Assembly (NCBI RefSeq): GCF_019710585.1
Contig: NZ_JAIFZQ010000017.1
Span: 62,001-126,000 of the forward strand
Reading direction: 5' to 3'
Length of the DNA stretch: 64,000 bases
Origin: Arthrobacter sp. MAHUQ-56
GTDB lineage: Bacteria > Actinomycetota > Actinomycetes > Actinomycetales > Micrococcaceae
Positions 1 to 8,995 of the stretch are shown here, piece by piece (positions within the stretch are counted from its first letter, which is position 1; each line of letters opens with the position of its first letter). Position numbers and translations under genes: made by a program. The notes under the pieces were generated by a model. The model was not told the DNA's origin. It did not search any database and saw nothing but the letters and a program-made list of their open reading frames with translations.

Positions 1-491
1 GCAAGCCGTTGGCGTTCCGGTCCGCTGAACCGGCTGTCCCTGATGCGGCGGGCTTCCCGCTCCGCCACGTCGAGGGCAAGCGCGAAGTTGTTCACCGCCT
101 CCCGGTAGGCTTCGAGTCCAGGTCCCTGCACCAGGTCCCCTGCAGAGGCCGGCCGTAAGCCGTCGGCTTCCCTTTTGGCGCGGAGGAAGGCCACCGTCAG
201 CGGTTCGCGCACATCCGTCATCATCGGGAAGTCGATGAGCCTGCCGACGTCGAGCTCGTAGTCGAGCCAGCGGCGGTTGGTGGCGTCGTGGGCCGCCATC
301 AGGGACTGCACCCCCGCCACGGACGCCTCTTCCGCCACCCGGGCTTCGTTCTTGAGCTTGTACAGCTCGACCCGGCGCTGGTGCCGGCGTTCGCCGGCAC
401 GCCGCCAGCCGTGCGTCCAGCGGCCGGCAAGCGCACTCAACGGAAATACCAGCCACCACTTGTCCGCCAGGAACTCCAGGATGGACCTCAC
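1..491 (-). CDS. Hypothetical membrane-anchored protein, partial (C-terminus off window)
   Basis: The gene runs off the left edge, so only the first 163 or so residues are visible. The start chosen is GTG at 489-491, preceded by a GAGG-type ribosome site about 8 nt upstream. The protein opens with a short hydrophobic stretch (VRSILEFLADKWWLVFPLSA) followed by a strongly basic, helical region (GWRRAGERRHQRRVELYKLK), as expected for a single N-terminal membrane anchor with a cytoplasmic helical domain. No catalytic motif is recognised. It is on the same strand as the VOC gene and 110 bp downstream of it. The family is unknown to me; that it is a real gene is supported by codon use, ribosome site and unbroken frame. 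Confidence 0.6.
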   Translation of the reverse strand, partial: MRSILEFLADKWWLVFPLSALAGRWTHGWRRAGERRHQRRVELYKLKNEARVAEEASVAGVQSLMAAHDATNRRWLDYELDVGRLIDFPMMTDVREPLTVAFLRAKREADGLRPASAGDLVQGPGLEAYREAVNNFALALDVAEREARRIRDSRFSGPERQRL

Positions 492-601
492 CCCTTAATC
501 CTCGCAGCCCGCCGCGGTGGCCTCAAGGCTGTGCGGCAGGTTTCAGCAGTGCTGCCAAAGTACGCTGGGGTGCGCCTTGGCCGCCCCCGGTTGGTGGACC
601 G

Positions 602-1036
602 TCAGGGCGCGGCTGTCGCCGGCTGCCCGCTGCTGACATTGACCAGCCAGGCCACGCCGAACCGGTCGGTGCACATGCCAAAGATGTCGCCCCACGGTGC
701 CTTCTCCATGGGAACGGTCACCGTTCCCCCGTCGCCGCTGAGCTTTTCGTAGTAGCCCCGGAGCTCAACTTCGTCGTCGCCGCTGAGGGAAACGGAGATG
801 GATGAGCCCGGGTGGTACTCCATGTTGTTGGGGGTGTCCGCCCCCATCAGCACCATGCCCTTGGTGGTGGTCAGCATGCCGTGCATGATCTTTTCCGACT
901 CCGCGGGATCGTCGCTGGCCTGGAAGTCGCCGAAGGTGCTCATGGTGAGCTCGCCGCCGAACACGGACTGGTAGAAGTTCATCGCTTCCCGGGCATTGTC
1001 CCGGAAGCTCAGGTAGGGGTTAAGGATGGTCGGCAT
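602..1036 (-). CDS. VOC family protein (PhnB/glyoxalase-like)
   Basis: 144-residue protein of the vicinal oxygen chelate fold, PhnB-like subgroup. It shows the usual opening (MPTILNPYLSFRDNAREAM, then FYQSVFGGELT) and the typical ending in which a conserved W and G precede DIFGMCTDRFGVAWLVNV. Members of this subgroup are small dimeric proteins, often of unknown substrate. The ATG at 1034-1036 is chosen over an upstream in-frame start because GAAGGAGAT lies just before it; the longer form adds 15 residues with no family resemblance. The gene is divergent from the YciO-like gene at 1170. The family call is confident; the biochemical role is not known. Confidence 0.85.
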   Translation of the reverse strand: MPTILNPYLSFRDNAREAMNFYQSVFGGELTMSTFGDFQASDDPAESEKIMHGMLTTTKGMVLMGADTPNNMEYHPGSSISVSLSGDDEVELRGYYEKLSGDGGTVTVPMEKAPWGDIFGMCTDRFGVAWLVNVSSGQPATAAP

Positions 1037-1169
1037 GACGGGATCTCCTTCACGTGGGCTGCGAACTGGGCCAGACAACATCCTGCCCCATGCCTTCGGC
1101 GGCCGGTAGGGGGAAACTCCCCTGGCCGGACCTGATGCAGCAAAGCTGGAGGGAACGTAGGCTCAGGGG

Positions 1170-1790
1170 ATGGCCCGATTCTTTGATGTGCATCCCCAAG
1201 ACCCCCAGCCCCGCGCCATCGCGCAGGCAGTGAAGATCATCCGTGACGGCGGCCTGATCGCCTACCCCACGGACTCCTGCTACGCCCTGGGCGCCCAGAT
1301 GGGCAACCGGGAGGCCCTGGACCGGATCAGGAGCATCCGGCACCTGGACGACAAGCACCACTTCACGCTGGTCTGCCGGGACTTCGCGCAGCTGGGGCAG
1401 TTCGTGAATATCGGCAACGACGTGTTCCGCAGCATTAAAGCCGTCACGCCGGGCAGCTACACCTTCATCCTGCCCGCCACCAAGGAGGTGCCCAAGCGGC
1501 TGCTCCATCCCAAGAAGAAGACCGTGGGGGTGCGCATTCCGGACAACCGGGTGGTGCAGGCGTTGCTTGACGAACTGGGCGAACCGCTGCTGTCCAGCAC
1601 GCTGCTGCTGCCGGACGAGGAGGAACCGATGACGGTGGGCTGGGACATCAAGGAGCGGCTGGACCACCAGGTGGACGCCGTGATCGATGCCGGGGACTGC
1701 GGGGCCGAGCCCACCACCGTGGTGGACTTTTCTAGTGGAGTGGCCGAGGTCATCCGCCGCGGCATGGGCGATCCGTCCCGCTTCGAGTAA
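1170..1790 (+). CDS. Sua5/YciO/YrdC-domain protein, YciO-like
   Basis: 206-residue single-domain protein of the YrdC fold. The sequence carries the family start (AVKIIRDGGLIAYPTDSCYALG), the RNA/nucleotide-binding segment HHFTLVCRDFAQL, and the SSTLLLP motif. The length and the lack of a C-terminal Sua5 extension place it nearer YciO than TsaC/Sua5. TsaC-type relatives make threonylcarbamoyl-AMP for the t6A modification of tRNA; YciO proteins cannot always replace TsaC, so the specific role is uncertain. A TAGGCT hexamer sits 6 nt before the ATG and an AGGGG directly before it, so translation could be leaderless or from a very close ribosome site. It converges on the LigD-type gene, with a large palindrome between them. 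Confidence 0.8.
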   Translation: MARFFDVHPQDPQPRAIAQAVKIIRDGGLIAYPTDSCYALGAQMGNREALDRIRSIRHLDDKHHFTLVCRDFAQLGQFVNIGNDVFRSIKAVTPGSYTFILPATKEVPKRLLHPKKKTVGVRIPDNRVVQALLDELGEPLLSSTLLLPDEEEPMTVGWDIKERLDHQVDAVIDAGDCGAEPTTVVDFSSGVAEVIRRGMGDPSRFE

Positions 1791-1829
1791 TCAGCCGGGC
1801 CGCCCGCCATGCGGACCGCCGGCCATTGT

Positions 1830-1898
1830 GGGGCACTTTGCCGCCGTCCGCCGTCGTAATTTACGACGGCGGACGGCGTGTCCGTGCCAAAGTGCCCC
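1830..1898. terminator. Nested perfect palindrome between convergent genes
   Basis: Two nested inverted repeats. The inner one has 17-nt perfect arms (1843-1859 and 1861-1877) around a single centre base. The outer one has 11-nt perfect arms (GGGGCACTTTG at 1830-1840, CAAAGTGCCCC at 1888-1898). The position between two convergent stop codons suggests a bidirectional terminator, but no clear T-run follows on either strand. A dispersed palindromic repeat is an alternative. Confidence 0.55.
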
Positions 1899-1914
1899 TT
1901 TACGGCGTCAAGGT

Positions 1915-2937
1915 TCAGTCCTGCTTGCGCGCCCTGCTGGGTTGGACCCGCGGCGGTTCACCGGGCATTTTGGGGTAGTCGGGCGGGAAGGGCAGTTCGC
2001 CCAGGCCCGCCTTGCAGTCGCGTTCCCACCACCCGAGGAGGGTGTCAATGCTGCCGGGTTTGGCGCTGAAGTCCGCCCACGGATCACCCACGGTCTTCAG
2101 CCGCTCCGGTACGGTGAGGATGGTGAAGTCCCTGGGGTCGGCATGCTCCAGTTCATCCCAGGTGAGGGGGCAGGAAACAGGTGCGTGGGCAAGGGCGCGG
2201 GGGCTGTAGGCGCCGGCGATGGTCCGGTCCCGGTTGGCCTGGTTGAAGTCCAGGAACACGCGCCTGCCCCTTTCCTCCTTCCACCATGCGGTGGTCACCT
2301 TGTCCGGGATGCGGCGTTCCACCTCCCGGGCAGCGGCGATGACGGCGTGCCGGACATCCAGGAACTCGCGGACTGGCTCGATGGGCGCGTAGACGTGCAG
2401 GCCGCGGTTCCCGGAGGTCTTGATGAAGGTAGTCAGGCCCGCTTCGGCGAGCACTTCCTTCAGGACCAGGGCCGCCGGGATGGCGTCTGCGAAGTCGGTT
2501 CCTGGCTGGGGGTCGAGGTCGATCCGGAGCTGGTCCGGGTTGTCCGTGTTTTCCGCCCGTGAAGGCCAGGGATGGAACACCACAGTATTCATCTGCACGG
2601 CCCAGACAGCGGCCGCGGGCTCGTCGAGAACCAGCTGCGGGTGGGACCGTGCACTCGGGTACACCACCTTGACGGACCGGATGAAGTCCGGGGTGCCCTT
2701 GGGCGGGTTCTTCGAAAAGAACTGCTCACCGTCGATGTTGCCGGAAAACCGCTGCAGCGCCACGGGACGGTCCCCGTTCGCGGCGATGAATGCCTCCCCC
2801 ACCGCGCAGATGTAGTTGACCAGGTCCAGCTTGGTGATGCCGGGCTCCGGCCAGAGGACGCGGCTGGGACTGGAAATGCGCATCTCGCGGTCCCCGTGCG
2901 GGCCCGGCACCGTGATGGTGGTCTGTTCACTCGCCAT
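1915..2937 (-). CDS. LigD-type DNA polymerase/primase domain protein (NHEJ)
   Basis: 340-residue archaeo-eukaryotic primase-fold polymerase of the LigD POL family. The visible signature is VLWPEPGITKLDLVNYI near the N-terminus, the metal-binding LRIDLDPQPGTDF in the middle, TSGNRGLHVYAPI, and the conserved ending with LLGWWERD. In bacterial non-homologous end joining this domain adds nucleotides at broken ends and works with Ku and an ATP-dependent ligase. Here it is a stand-alone polymerase, not fused to ligase or nuclease domains, and neither Ku nor a ligase lies in the window. The ATG at 2935-2937 is chosen because upstream residues of the longer frame are only antisense of the neighbouring hydrolase gene. 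It diverges from that hydrolase across about 78 bp. Confidence 0.88.
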   Translation of the reverse strand: MASEQTTITVPGPHGDREMRISSPSRVLWPEPGITKLDLVNYICAVGEAFIAANGDRPVALQRFSGNIDGEQFFSKNPPKGTPDFIRSVKVVYPSARSHPQLVLDEPAAAVWAVQMNTVVFHPWPSRAENTDNPDQLRIDLDPQPGTDFADAIPAALVLKEVLAEAGLTTFIKTSGNRGLHVYAPIEPVREFLDVRHAVIAAAREVERRIPDKVTTAWWKEERGRRVFLDFNQANRDRTIAGAYSPRALAHAPVSCPLTWDELEHADPRDFTILTVPERLKTVGDPWADFSAKPGSIDTLLGWWERDCKAGLGELPFPPDYPKMPGEPPRVQPSRARKQD

Positions 2938-3015
2938 GGGGACAACGTACACCCAGCGATGGGACCGGCCGGTGAACGGGCCGCCGAATGGCGGGCACTC
3001 CGGCATGATGGACCC

Positions 3016-3693
3016 ATGCCCGCACTCGAACAGCAGCTCTCCGTCACCGTCGGCGACTCCGCGGTGACCGCCGTCTACGCGCGTCCCGACCAGCCCGGGG
3101 CAACCCTGGTGCTCGCCCACGGGGCAGGGGCCGGCATGGAGCACCCGTTCATGCGGGGATTCACGGACGCCCTTAATGACCTCGGCGTGGCCACCCTCCG
3201 TTTCAACTTCCCCTACCGGGAAGCGGGACGCAAATTCCCCGACCGGCCACCGCTGGCGGTTGCCACCTGGCGCGCCGCGATGGCCGCCGCCGCTGCGCAG
3301 GCCGCCGCCCATGGCGACAACGGGCCGCTGTGGGCGGCAGGCAAATCCTTTGGCGGCAGGATGGCGTCCATGGCCGTGGCGGAAGGAATGGAGGCCGCCG
3401 GGCTGGTGTACCTCGGCTACCCCCTCCACCCGCCCGGCAAGCCGGAGAAACTCCGTGACGAACACCTGTACGGGATCACCGTGCCCATGCTGTTCCTGCA
3501 GGGAACCAGGGACCCGTTCGCCACCCCGGAGATCCTCGCGGACGTTGTCTCCCGGATTGGCCCGTCCGCCGTGCTGGAGTGGGTGCAAGGCGGCGACCAT
3601 TCCTTTGCGGTGGCGGGGCAAAAGCGGTCCGCGGAGGAAACCGGCGCCGCGCTGGCCGGTACGGTGGCGCGTTTCATCGGGGCCGGGGGCTGA
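3016..3693 (+). CDS. Alpha/beta hydrolase (dienelactone-hydrolase/Tex30-like)
   Basis: 225-residue alpha/beta hydrolase. Visible elements are the oxyanion region LVLAHGAGAGMEHP, the nucleophile elbow GKSFGGRM with Ser as nucleophile, the acid GTRDPF, and the catalytic histidine in GGDHSF, so all three triad members are present. It has no signal peptide and is expected in the cytoplasm. Small proteins of this KAN/Tex30-like type have no settled substrate. The start ATG at 3016 is chosen because the family begins shortly before this point; the longer frame overlaps the divergent LigD gene. The gene shares an intergenic promoter region with that repair gene, but a functional link is not shown. 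Confidence 0.85.
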   Translation: MPALEQQLSVTVGDSAVTAVYARPDQPGATLVLAHGAGAGMEHPFMRGFTDALNDLGVATLRFNFPYREAGRKFPDRPPLAVATWRAAMAAAAAQAAAHGDNGPLWAAGKSFGGRMASMAVAEGMEAAGLVYLGYPLHPPGKPEKLRDEHLYGITVPMLFLQGTRDPFATPEILADVVSRIGPSAVLEWVQGGDHSFAVAGQKRSAEETGAALAGTVARFIGAGG

Positions 3694-3875
3694 GCGCCCG
3701 GAACGGTTGACTGCCGTGGCCGCCTGATTCCCGGCAACGGCCGGGCTGCCGGGAGTCCGGCACCCTTACACCGCGGCGGCCAACGGCGTAGCGTTGATTG
3801 AGCGGGATACCGTGGCGCTTCCCCCACCCCGGACCCGCGGGCCGCGGAAACATCCAAGGAGATGGAGGAACGGGG

Positions 3876-6029
3876 ATGGCTGGTTGGAATGCCGACACTG
3901 CTGCCGGACCTGTCGGAGCCGGAAACATCACGCTCGTGGAGGGTTCGTGCTTCTGCATTTCCCTGGCCAACGGGGATATCCGTCCCGACCATCCCCACGG
4001 CGTCTTCCATGAAGACACCCGCATCCTCTCCCGCTGGGACTTGAGGGTCAACGGGATGGCGCTCGAGCCGCTGGCGGCGGAGGTGAAGGAGCCATACCGT
4101 GCCCTGTTCATCGGCCGGGTCCCCCGCTCGGACGGATACGCGGACAGCCCGCTGGTGGTGGAACGCCTGCGGGAGGTTGCCGCCGGGGTCCTGGAGGGGG
4201 TCACCATCCGGAACTATTCCTCACAGCCCGCCGAATGCACTGTGTCGGTCCGGGCTGAGTCCGACTTCGCCGATCTCTTTGAGGTGAAAGAGGCCCGGGT
4301 CCAAAGAACCTGGGAGGAATCCCGCAGCCACGACGGCGACTCATTGACCATCAGCGCCGTCTGGCACGATGTCCTCAAACGGGTGGTCGTGCACGGGGAG
4401 GGCGCCGCCTCCACCCCCGACGTCCTGACGTACCAGGCGCTGGTCCCGGCGCACGGGCAGTGGAGCACGCAACTGAGCGTGATCCCGGTCAGCGGTGATC
4501 AACCTGCCCCGGCCCCGGAGCACCGCCATCCCATTGCACCCGACATGTCTCCCAGCGACCGCCGCCGGAAGGAATGGGTGGCGAAGATCCCCAAACTCCA
4601 CATGGGCAACCGCTCGATCGAAAGGACACTGCGGCGCAGCTATGACGACCTGGGTGCGCTCCGCATCCAGGATCCTGCCCATCCGGAGCGGATCGTGGTG
4701 GCCGCAGGCGCGCCGTGGTTCATGACCCTGTTCGGCCGCGATTCGCTCTGGGCCTCGGAAATGGCCCTCCCCGTGGATCCTTCCCTGGCGCTGGGCACGC
4801 TGCAGACACTGGCTGACCGGCAGGGCAAAGTGGTCGACCCAATGAGCGAGGAGGAACCCGGCAAGATCCTGCACGAAGTCCGGCTCGGCGTCTCCAGCGG
4901 CCTGGCCCTGGGCGGGAAATCGGTGTATTACGGCAGCGTGGACGCCACTCCACAGTTCGTCATGGCCCTCGGGTCCGTCAGCCGCTGGGGGTTCGCCAAG
5001 GACACCATCGCTGCCCTGCTCCCCCACGCCGACCGGGCCCTGGACTGGGTCCGTGAGTTTGGCGACAAGGACGGGGACGGGTTCGTCGAGTACTCACGCC
5101 TGAACGACCAGGGCCTGATCAACCAGGGCTGGAAGGATTCCTGGGACGGCATCAATTTCGCCGACGGAACCATAGCCGAGCCGCCGATTGCGCTTTGCGA
5201 GGTACAGGCTTTGGTCTACAGCGCGCTGCTGTCCCGCGCGTGGATGGCGTACGACGCCGGGGACGCACCGCTGGCTGCGCAGCTCACCGATGAGGCAGGG
5301 CGGCTGAAGAAGAAGTTCAACGAGGAATTCTGGCTGCCGGAGAGGGGGTATTTCGCCGTCGCCCTGGACCGCGACAAGAGGCCGGTCGATGCCTGCGCCT
5401 CCAACATGGGGCAATGCCTGTGGCATGGCATCGTCGACGACGACAAGGCGCCCGCGGTTGCGGAGCGGCTGCTGTCGCCGGAGATGTTCAGCGGCTGGGG
5501 CGTCCGGACCCTCGGCACCGACATGGGCGCCTACAACCCGGCCAGTTACCACAACGGTTCAGTCTGGCCCCACGACAATGCCATCATTGCAGCTGGCCTG
5601 CTGCGCTACGGCTTCGTCGAGGAGGCACAGCGGATCTCCACTGCCCTGCTGGAGGCCGCCGATTTTTCCAACGGCCGGCTGCCGGAGCTCTTTTGCGGTT
5701 TCAGCCGGGAGCAGGTTGCGGAGCCCGTACCCTATCCCACCGCTTGTTCGCCGCAGGCCTGGGCTGCCACCACTCCGATCATGCTGATCACCAGCCTCAT
5801 GCGGTATGACGCACACGTGTCCCGCGGCGGTTTCTGGATGGATCCCGTGCTGCCGGAATCCTACGGTGACGTACACCTGACCAATGCGCCGATCGCGGGA
5901 AGCCGGATGACCATTGACATTGTCGGGTCTGAACCCACCGTCCAGGGACTGCCGGAGGGAATCACCTTCCACCGTGAACACCGGCCGTGGCTGACGGAGC
6001 TCATGGCGGAAACCGGGCTGCTGCACTGA
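3876..6029 (+). CDS. Amylo-alpha-1,6-glucosidase / glycogen debranching-type protein
   Basis: 717-residue protein. The N-terminal third matches the glycogen debranching N-terminal (GDE_N_bis) domain, beginning with LVEGSCFCISLANGDI and HPHGVFHEDTRIL. The C-terminal two thirds form an (alpha/alpha)6 barrel with conserved FGRDSLWASEMALP, GWKDSWDGI and NGSVWPHDNAIIA segments, which hold the likely acidic catalytic residues. Such enzymes act on alpha-glucans or trehalose-like glucosides in the cytoplasm; the true substrate of the short actinobacterial forms is not firmly known. The ATG at 3876 has GGAGG 7 nt upstream, which decides it over an in-frame start 26 codons earlier. Confidence 0.85.
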   Translation: MAGWNADTAAGPVGAGNITLVEGSCFCISLANGDIRPDHPHGVFHEDTRILSRWDLRVNGMALEPLAAEVKEPYRALFIGRVPRSDGYADSPLVVERLREVAAGVLEGVTIRNYSSQPAECTVSVRAESDFADLFEVKEARVQRTWEESRSHDGDSLTISAVWHDVLKRVVVHGEGAASTPDVLTYQALVPAHGQWSTQLSVIPVSGDQPAPAPEHRHPIAPDMSPSDRRRKEWVAKIPKLHMGNRSIERTLRRSYDDLGALRIQDPAHPERIVVAAGAPWFMTLFGRDSLWASEMALPVDPSLALGTLQTLADRQGKVVDPMSEEEPGKILHEVRLGVSSGLALGGKSVYYGSVDATPQFVMALGSVSRWGFAKDTIAALLPHADRALDWVREFGDKDGDGFVEYSRLNDQGLINQGWKDSWDGINFADGTIAEPPIALCEVQALVYSALLSRAWMAYDAGDAPLAAQLTDEAGRLKKKFNEEFWLPERGYFAVALDRDKRPVDACASNMGQCLWHGIVDDDKAPAVAERLLSPEMFSGWGVRTLGTDMGAYNPASYHNGSVWPHDNAIIAAGLLRYGFVEEAQRISTALLEAADFSNGRLPELFCGFSREQVAEPVPYPTACSPQAWAATTPIMLITSLMRYDAHVSRGGFWMDPVLPESYGDVHLTNAPIAGSRMTIDIVGSEPTVQGLPEGITFHREHRPWLTELMAETGLLH

Positions 6030-6041
6030 GGCCGGGGGCCG

Positions 6042-6191
6042 CTAGGCGGCCTCTTCGTGCCACCAGCCCTCCCAGGCGGCCGACGTCAGCTGTCCGGCGG
6101 GGAAAGCGTCCCGGGCAGCGTCTTCCTGGGCGCGTCCGTCTTCCGCGCGGCGGCCGTCGAGCAGCAGGTTCGTGATGTTCAAGAGAAACAT
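6042..6191 (-). CDS. Small hypothetical protein, 49 aa
   Basis: Short reading frame with a good ribosome site (GGAAGGACGG before the ATG at 6189-6191). The product begins with a hydrophobic MFLLNITNLLLDGRR and ends acidic with two tryptophans (AAWEGWWHEEAA). It ends 13 bp after the debrancher stop, convergent with it. The ribosome site and the compact fit between two genes argue for a real small protein, but no family is recognised and chance cannot be excluded. Confidence 0.45.
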   Translation of the reverse strand: MFLLNITNLLLDGRRAEDGRAQEDAARDAFPAGQLTSAAWEGWWHEEAA

Positions 6192-6345
6192 GGTTCCGTC
6201 CTTCCGAGAGGGTGTATGGACAACGCCGTCCACGTAGGAAAGAGCCTAGACAGGAGTTGTTTCAACAGGTCGACGCAAGGTTTCGGCCGTGTATCGGAGT
6301 TTTCACGTGCCGGTTTGGCGGCCGGCACGCTGCCCGGAACAGGCG

Positions 6346-8955
6346 TTACCTGCGCGGCTTCGCCCGTGCGGCGGCGGGCGCGGTCCAAGGATCCTCGGGC
6401 CAGGGATGTTTGGGGTAGCGGCCCCGCATCTCGGCGCGGACCTGCGCATACGGACCCGACCAGAAGGACGTCAGGTCATCGGTCACGGCGAGCGGCCGGC
6501 GCGCCGGGGACAACAGGTGGAACAGCACGGGAACGCGCCCTTCCACCAGCCGCGGCGACTCGGCCAGCCCGAAACACTCCTGGAGCTTTACGGCCACCAC
6601 AGGTGCGCCGCCGTCGCCGGACAGCTCCGGATAGTCGATCCGGACCCGTGAACCGCTGGGGACGTCCAGCCACTCCGGGGCCAGCTGGTCGAGCCTGGAC
6701 GCCTCGGGCCACGGCAGCAGGCGGCGCAGCGGCTCGGCGAGGTCAATCGAACTGACCGCCGCTCCCTCCGCCAGCCGCTCCAGCTCGGGCCCGAGCCACT
6801 CCTCCAGCCGCTCGAGCAAGGCTCGGTCGGAAACGTCCGGCCACGGATCGCCCAGCTCGCGGCGCAGGAACCCCAGCCTGCGGCGGAAGCCTGCCGCCGC
6901 CGTCGACCACGGCAGGACTTCAAGCCCCGCCGACTGCAAGGCGGCACCCACTGCCGCCCTGCCCTGCTCCGCGGTGGGCCGGACAGGCGTTGCGGAAAGC
7001 ACGATGCCGCCCAGCCGTTTGATCCTGCGCGCCGTGACCCTGCCGTCGCTGAACTGTGCTTCCACGGTGTGGGCCAGAAGATGGGACGCGGCGGTTTCCG
7101 CCGTGCTTTCCGCCAGGGGAGCCGCGGCCCGGATGACGGCCCCGGTTCCTGCCGCGTCCCGGCCGCCCGCCCGCGCCACTTCGGCAACGGCCAGCCATTC
7201 GTGCCCGGAGAGGGTGCTGCCGGCGGGCAGGCCGGCGCGGGTTCCGGAGGTGAGCAGGTATTGTTCGCGGCTGCCGGGCACGCGGCGTGCCACCCGGTCT
7301 GGGAAGGCGAGGGCGACGACGGCCCCCACCGCCTCCGCGCCGCCGGACGCAGCCGAAGGGACAGGACCGCGGCGTTGCCGCCCGGCAAGTGCGGCGAAGC
7401 GCCGCGCTTCCCGGGCCCAGCGGGCGCCCGCAGGACCCTTGTCTGCACGGAGCTGGGCCAGGAGGCGGGGCAGGTCGGATCCCGGTGCGCGGTGGTCACC
7501 CGAGAGGGCGGCCACGGCGTCGGCCGCCAGTTCCACTCCCACGGACGCCGCGCCGTCGAGCAGCGCACGGGCCAGCCGCGGGTCGGCCGGGATGGCGGCG
7601 AGGGTCCGTCCCGTTGCGGTGACGTGGCCGTCGCCGGACACGGCGCCCAGTTCCCGGAGGACCTCGACGGCGTCCGCCATGGCCTGGCGGGGCGGCGGAT
7701 CCGGGAGGGCCAGCCCGCCACCCCCGGGTGAACCCCAGCAGGCAAGGACCAGGGCGGCACCCGTGAGGTCCGAAACGGTGATTTCCGGGGTCACGTGGGC
7801 GGGAGCCGCGCCATAGGCCTGCTGGCTGTAGCACCTGATGGCCTTGCCGGGTCCCTGCCGTGCCGCCCGGCCCGCGCGCTGGTCCGCGGACGCCCGGGAG
7901 CAGGACACCGTGACCAGTCCGCTCATTCCGCGGGCGGCATCGCGGCGCGGCTCCCTGGTCAACCCGGAGTCGATGACCAGCCGGACGCCGGGCACCGTCA
8001 GCGAGGACTCGGCGAGGTCAGTTGAGACGATGATCCGCGGACCGTCCCCGGGGCCGCGGCCGGATACCGCCCGGTCCTGTTCGGCCGCGCCCACCTGCCC
8101 GTGCAGTTCGAGCACGTCCACGCCGGAGGGCAGCCGGGACCGCAGCGCTGCGGCTGCCTGGCCCACCTCCCTGGCGCCCGGCAGGAACACCAGCGCGTCG
8201 ATGGCAGCGTCGGAGGCCAGGGCGCGGGCGTGGGCTTCGGCGGCGGTGGCGGCCACATGGTCCAGGAACATCGGCGTCACGCCCCGGTCATCGAGGCGCG
8301 GCCCTGGCGCCGGGCGCCACGCCACCTCCAACGGGTGGAGCACGGAAGGGCAGTCGACCACCGGTGCCGGTGTCCCGCCGTCGGGATCACCCAGCAGGGC
8401 GGCGAACCGCGGGGCGTCCAGGGTGGCGGACATGGCCACGACGGCGAGGTCCCCGCGCAGCTGCCGGACCTCGGCGAGCATGCCGACGAGGAGGTCGGTT
8501 TCCAGGCCGCGTTCGTGCACTTCGTCCAGGACGACGGCGGCCGTCCCGTCGAGGCCTGGATCTGCCAGCAGCCGGTGCAGCAGGATGCCCGGTGTAACGA
8601 ACTCGACGCGGGTTCCGGTACCGGCGTGGCGTTCGCCGCGCACCGTGTAGCCCACCCGGCCGGCGGGCCCGCTGCCGTCCAGGGCTGAGAGGCGGCGGGC
8701 GGCGGCCCGGGCGGCGACGCGCCGAGGCTGGGTGACGACGACGCGCCCGGTGCGGCCAAAGACGTTGGCGAGCAACGGCGGAACAAGGGTGGTCTTGCCG
8801 GTGCCGGGCGGCGCCTGCACCACGGCTGCGCCGGGAACCGTCCCACGCCGCAGGGCGTCCGCCAGGGCGGACAGGGAACCGGCAAAGGCCAGCCCGCTGC
8901 CGATGGCTTCGAGATCGAAGGCGTCTTCGAGGGCGGGGCGGGCAGGAGGAGTCAT
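6346..8955 (-). CDS. hrpB: ATP-dependent helicase HrpB
   Basis: 869-residue DExH helicase of the HrpB family. Walker A (PPGTGKTT) lies at about residues 50-56, the DEVH box at about 144-147 within VVLDEVHERGLETDLL, motif III as SATLD, and the motif VI region as QRAGRAAR. The C-terminal HrpB-specific domain ends with the family-typical HLLSPARRPLAVTDDL, SFW and YPKHPWPEDP stretches. Family members are presumed RNA helicases of unclear physiological role. The ATG at 8955 was chosen since upstream residues are antisense of the next gene. No ribosome site is seen; a CACAAT hexamer lies 7 nt before the ATG, fitting a leaderless mRNA. Confidence 0.92.
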   Translation of the reverse strand: MTPPARPALEDAFDLEAIGSGLAFAGSLSALADALRRGTVPGAAVVQAPPGTGKTTLVPPLLANVFGRTGRVVVTQPRRVAARAAARRLSALDGSGPAGRVGYTVRGERHAGTGTRVEFVTPGILLHRLLADPGLDGTAAVVLDEVHERGLETDLLVGMLAEVRQLRGDLAVVAMSATLDAPRFAALLGDPDGGTPAPVVDCPSVLHPLEVAWRPAPGPRLDDRGVTPMFLDHVAATAAEAHARALASDAAIDALVFLPGAREVGQAAAALRSRLPSGVDVLELHGQVGAAEQDRAVSGRGPGDGPRIIVSTDLAESSLTVPGVRLVIDSGLTREPRRDAARGMSGLVTVSCSRASADQRAGRAARQGPGKAIRCYSQQAYGAAPAHVTPEITVSDLTGAALVLACWGSPGGGGLALPDPPPRQAMADAVEVLRELGAVSGDGHVTATGRTLAAIPADPRLARALLDGAASVGVELAADAVAALSGDHRAPGSDLPRLLAQLRADKGPAGARWAREARRFAALAGRQRRGPVPSAASGGAEAVGAVVALAFPDRVARRVPGSREQYLLTSGTRAGLPAGSTLSGHEWLAVAEVARAGGRDAAGTGAVIRAAAPLAESTAETAASHLLAHTVEAQFSDGRVTARRIKRLGGIVLSATPVRPTAEQGRAAVGAALQSAGLEVLPWSTAAAGFRRRLGFLRRELGDPWPDVSDRALLERLEEWLGPELERLAEGAAVSSIDLAEPLRRLLPWPEASRLDQLAPEWLDVPSGSRVRIDYPELSGDGGAPVVAVKLQECFGLAESPRLVEGRVPVLFHLLSPARRPLAVTDDLTSFWSGPYAQVRAEMRGRYPKHPWPEDPWTAPAAARAKPRR

Positions 8956-8995
8956 CGGTCCATTGTGCCCGCAACCGCCGACTTTTCCGCTTGCG

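Noticed and set aside
2938..3621. Long minus-strand extension upstream of the LigD-type gene
   Set aside because: The extra 228 residues are antisense of the alpha/beta hydrolase and have no family match; the polymerase domain begins at the ATG at 2937.
4341..5027. Long minus-strand frames opposite the debranching gene
   Set aside because: They are low-quality shadows of a GC-rich gene with no ribosome site and no recognisable domain.
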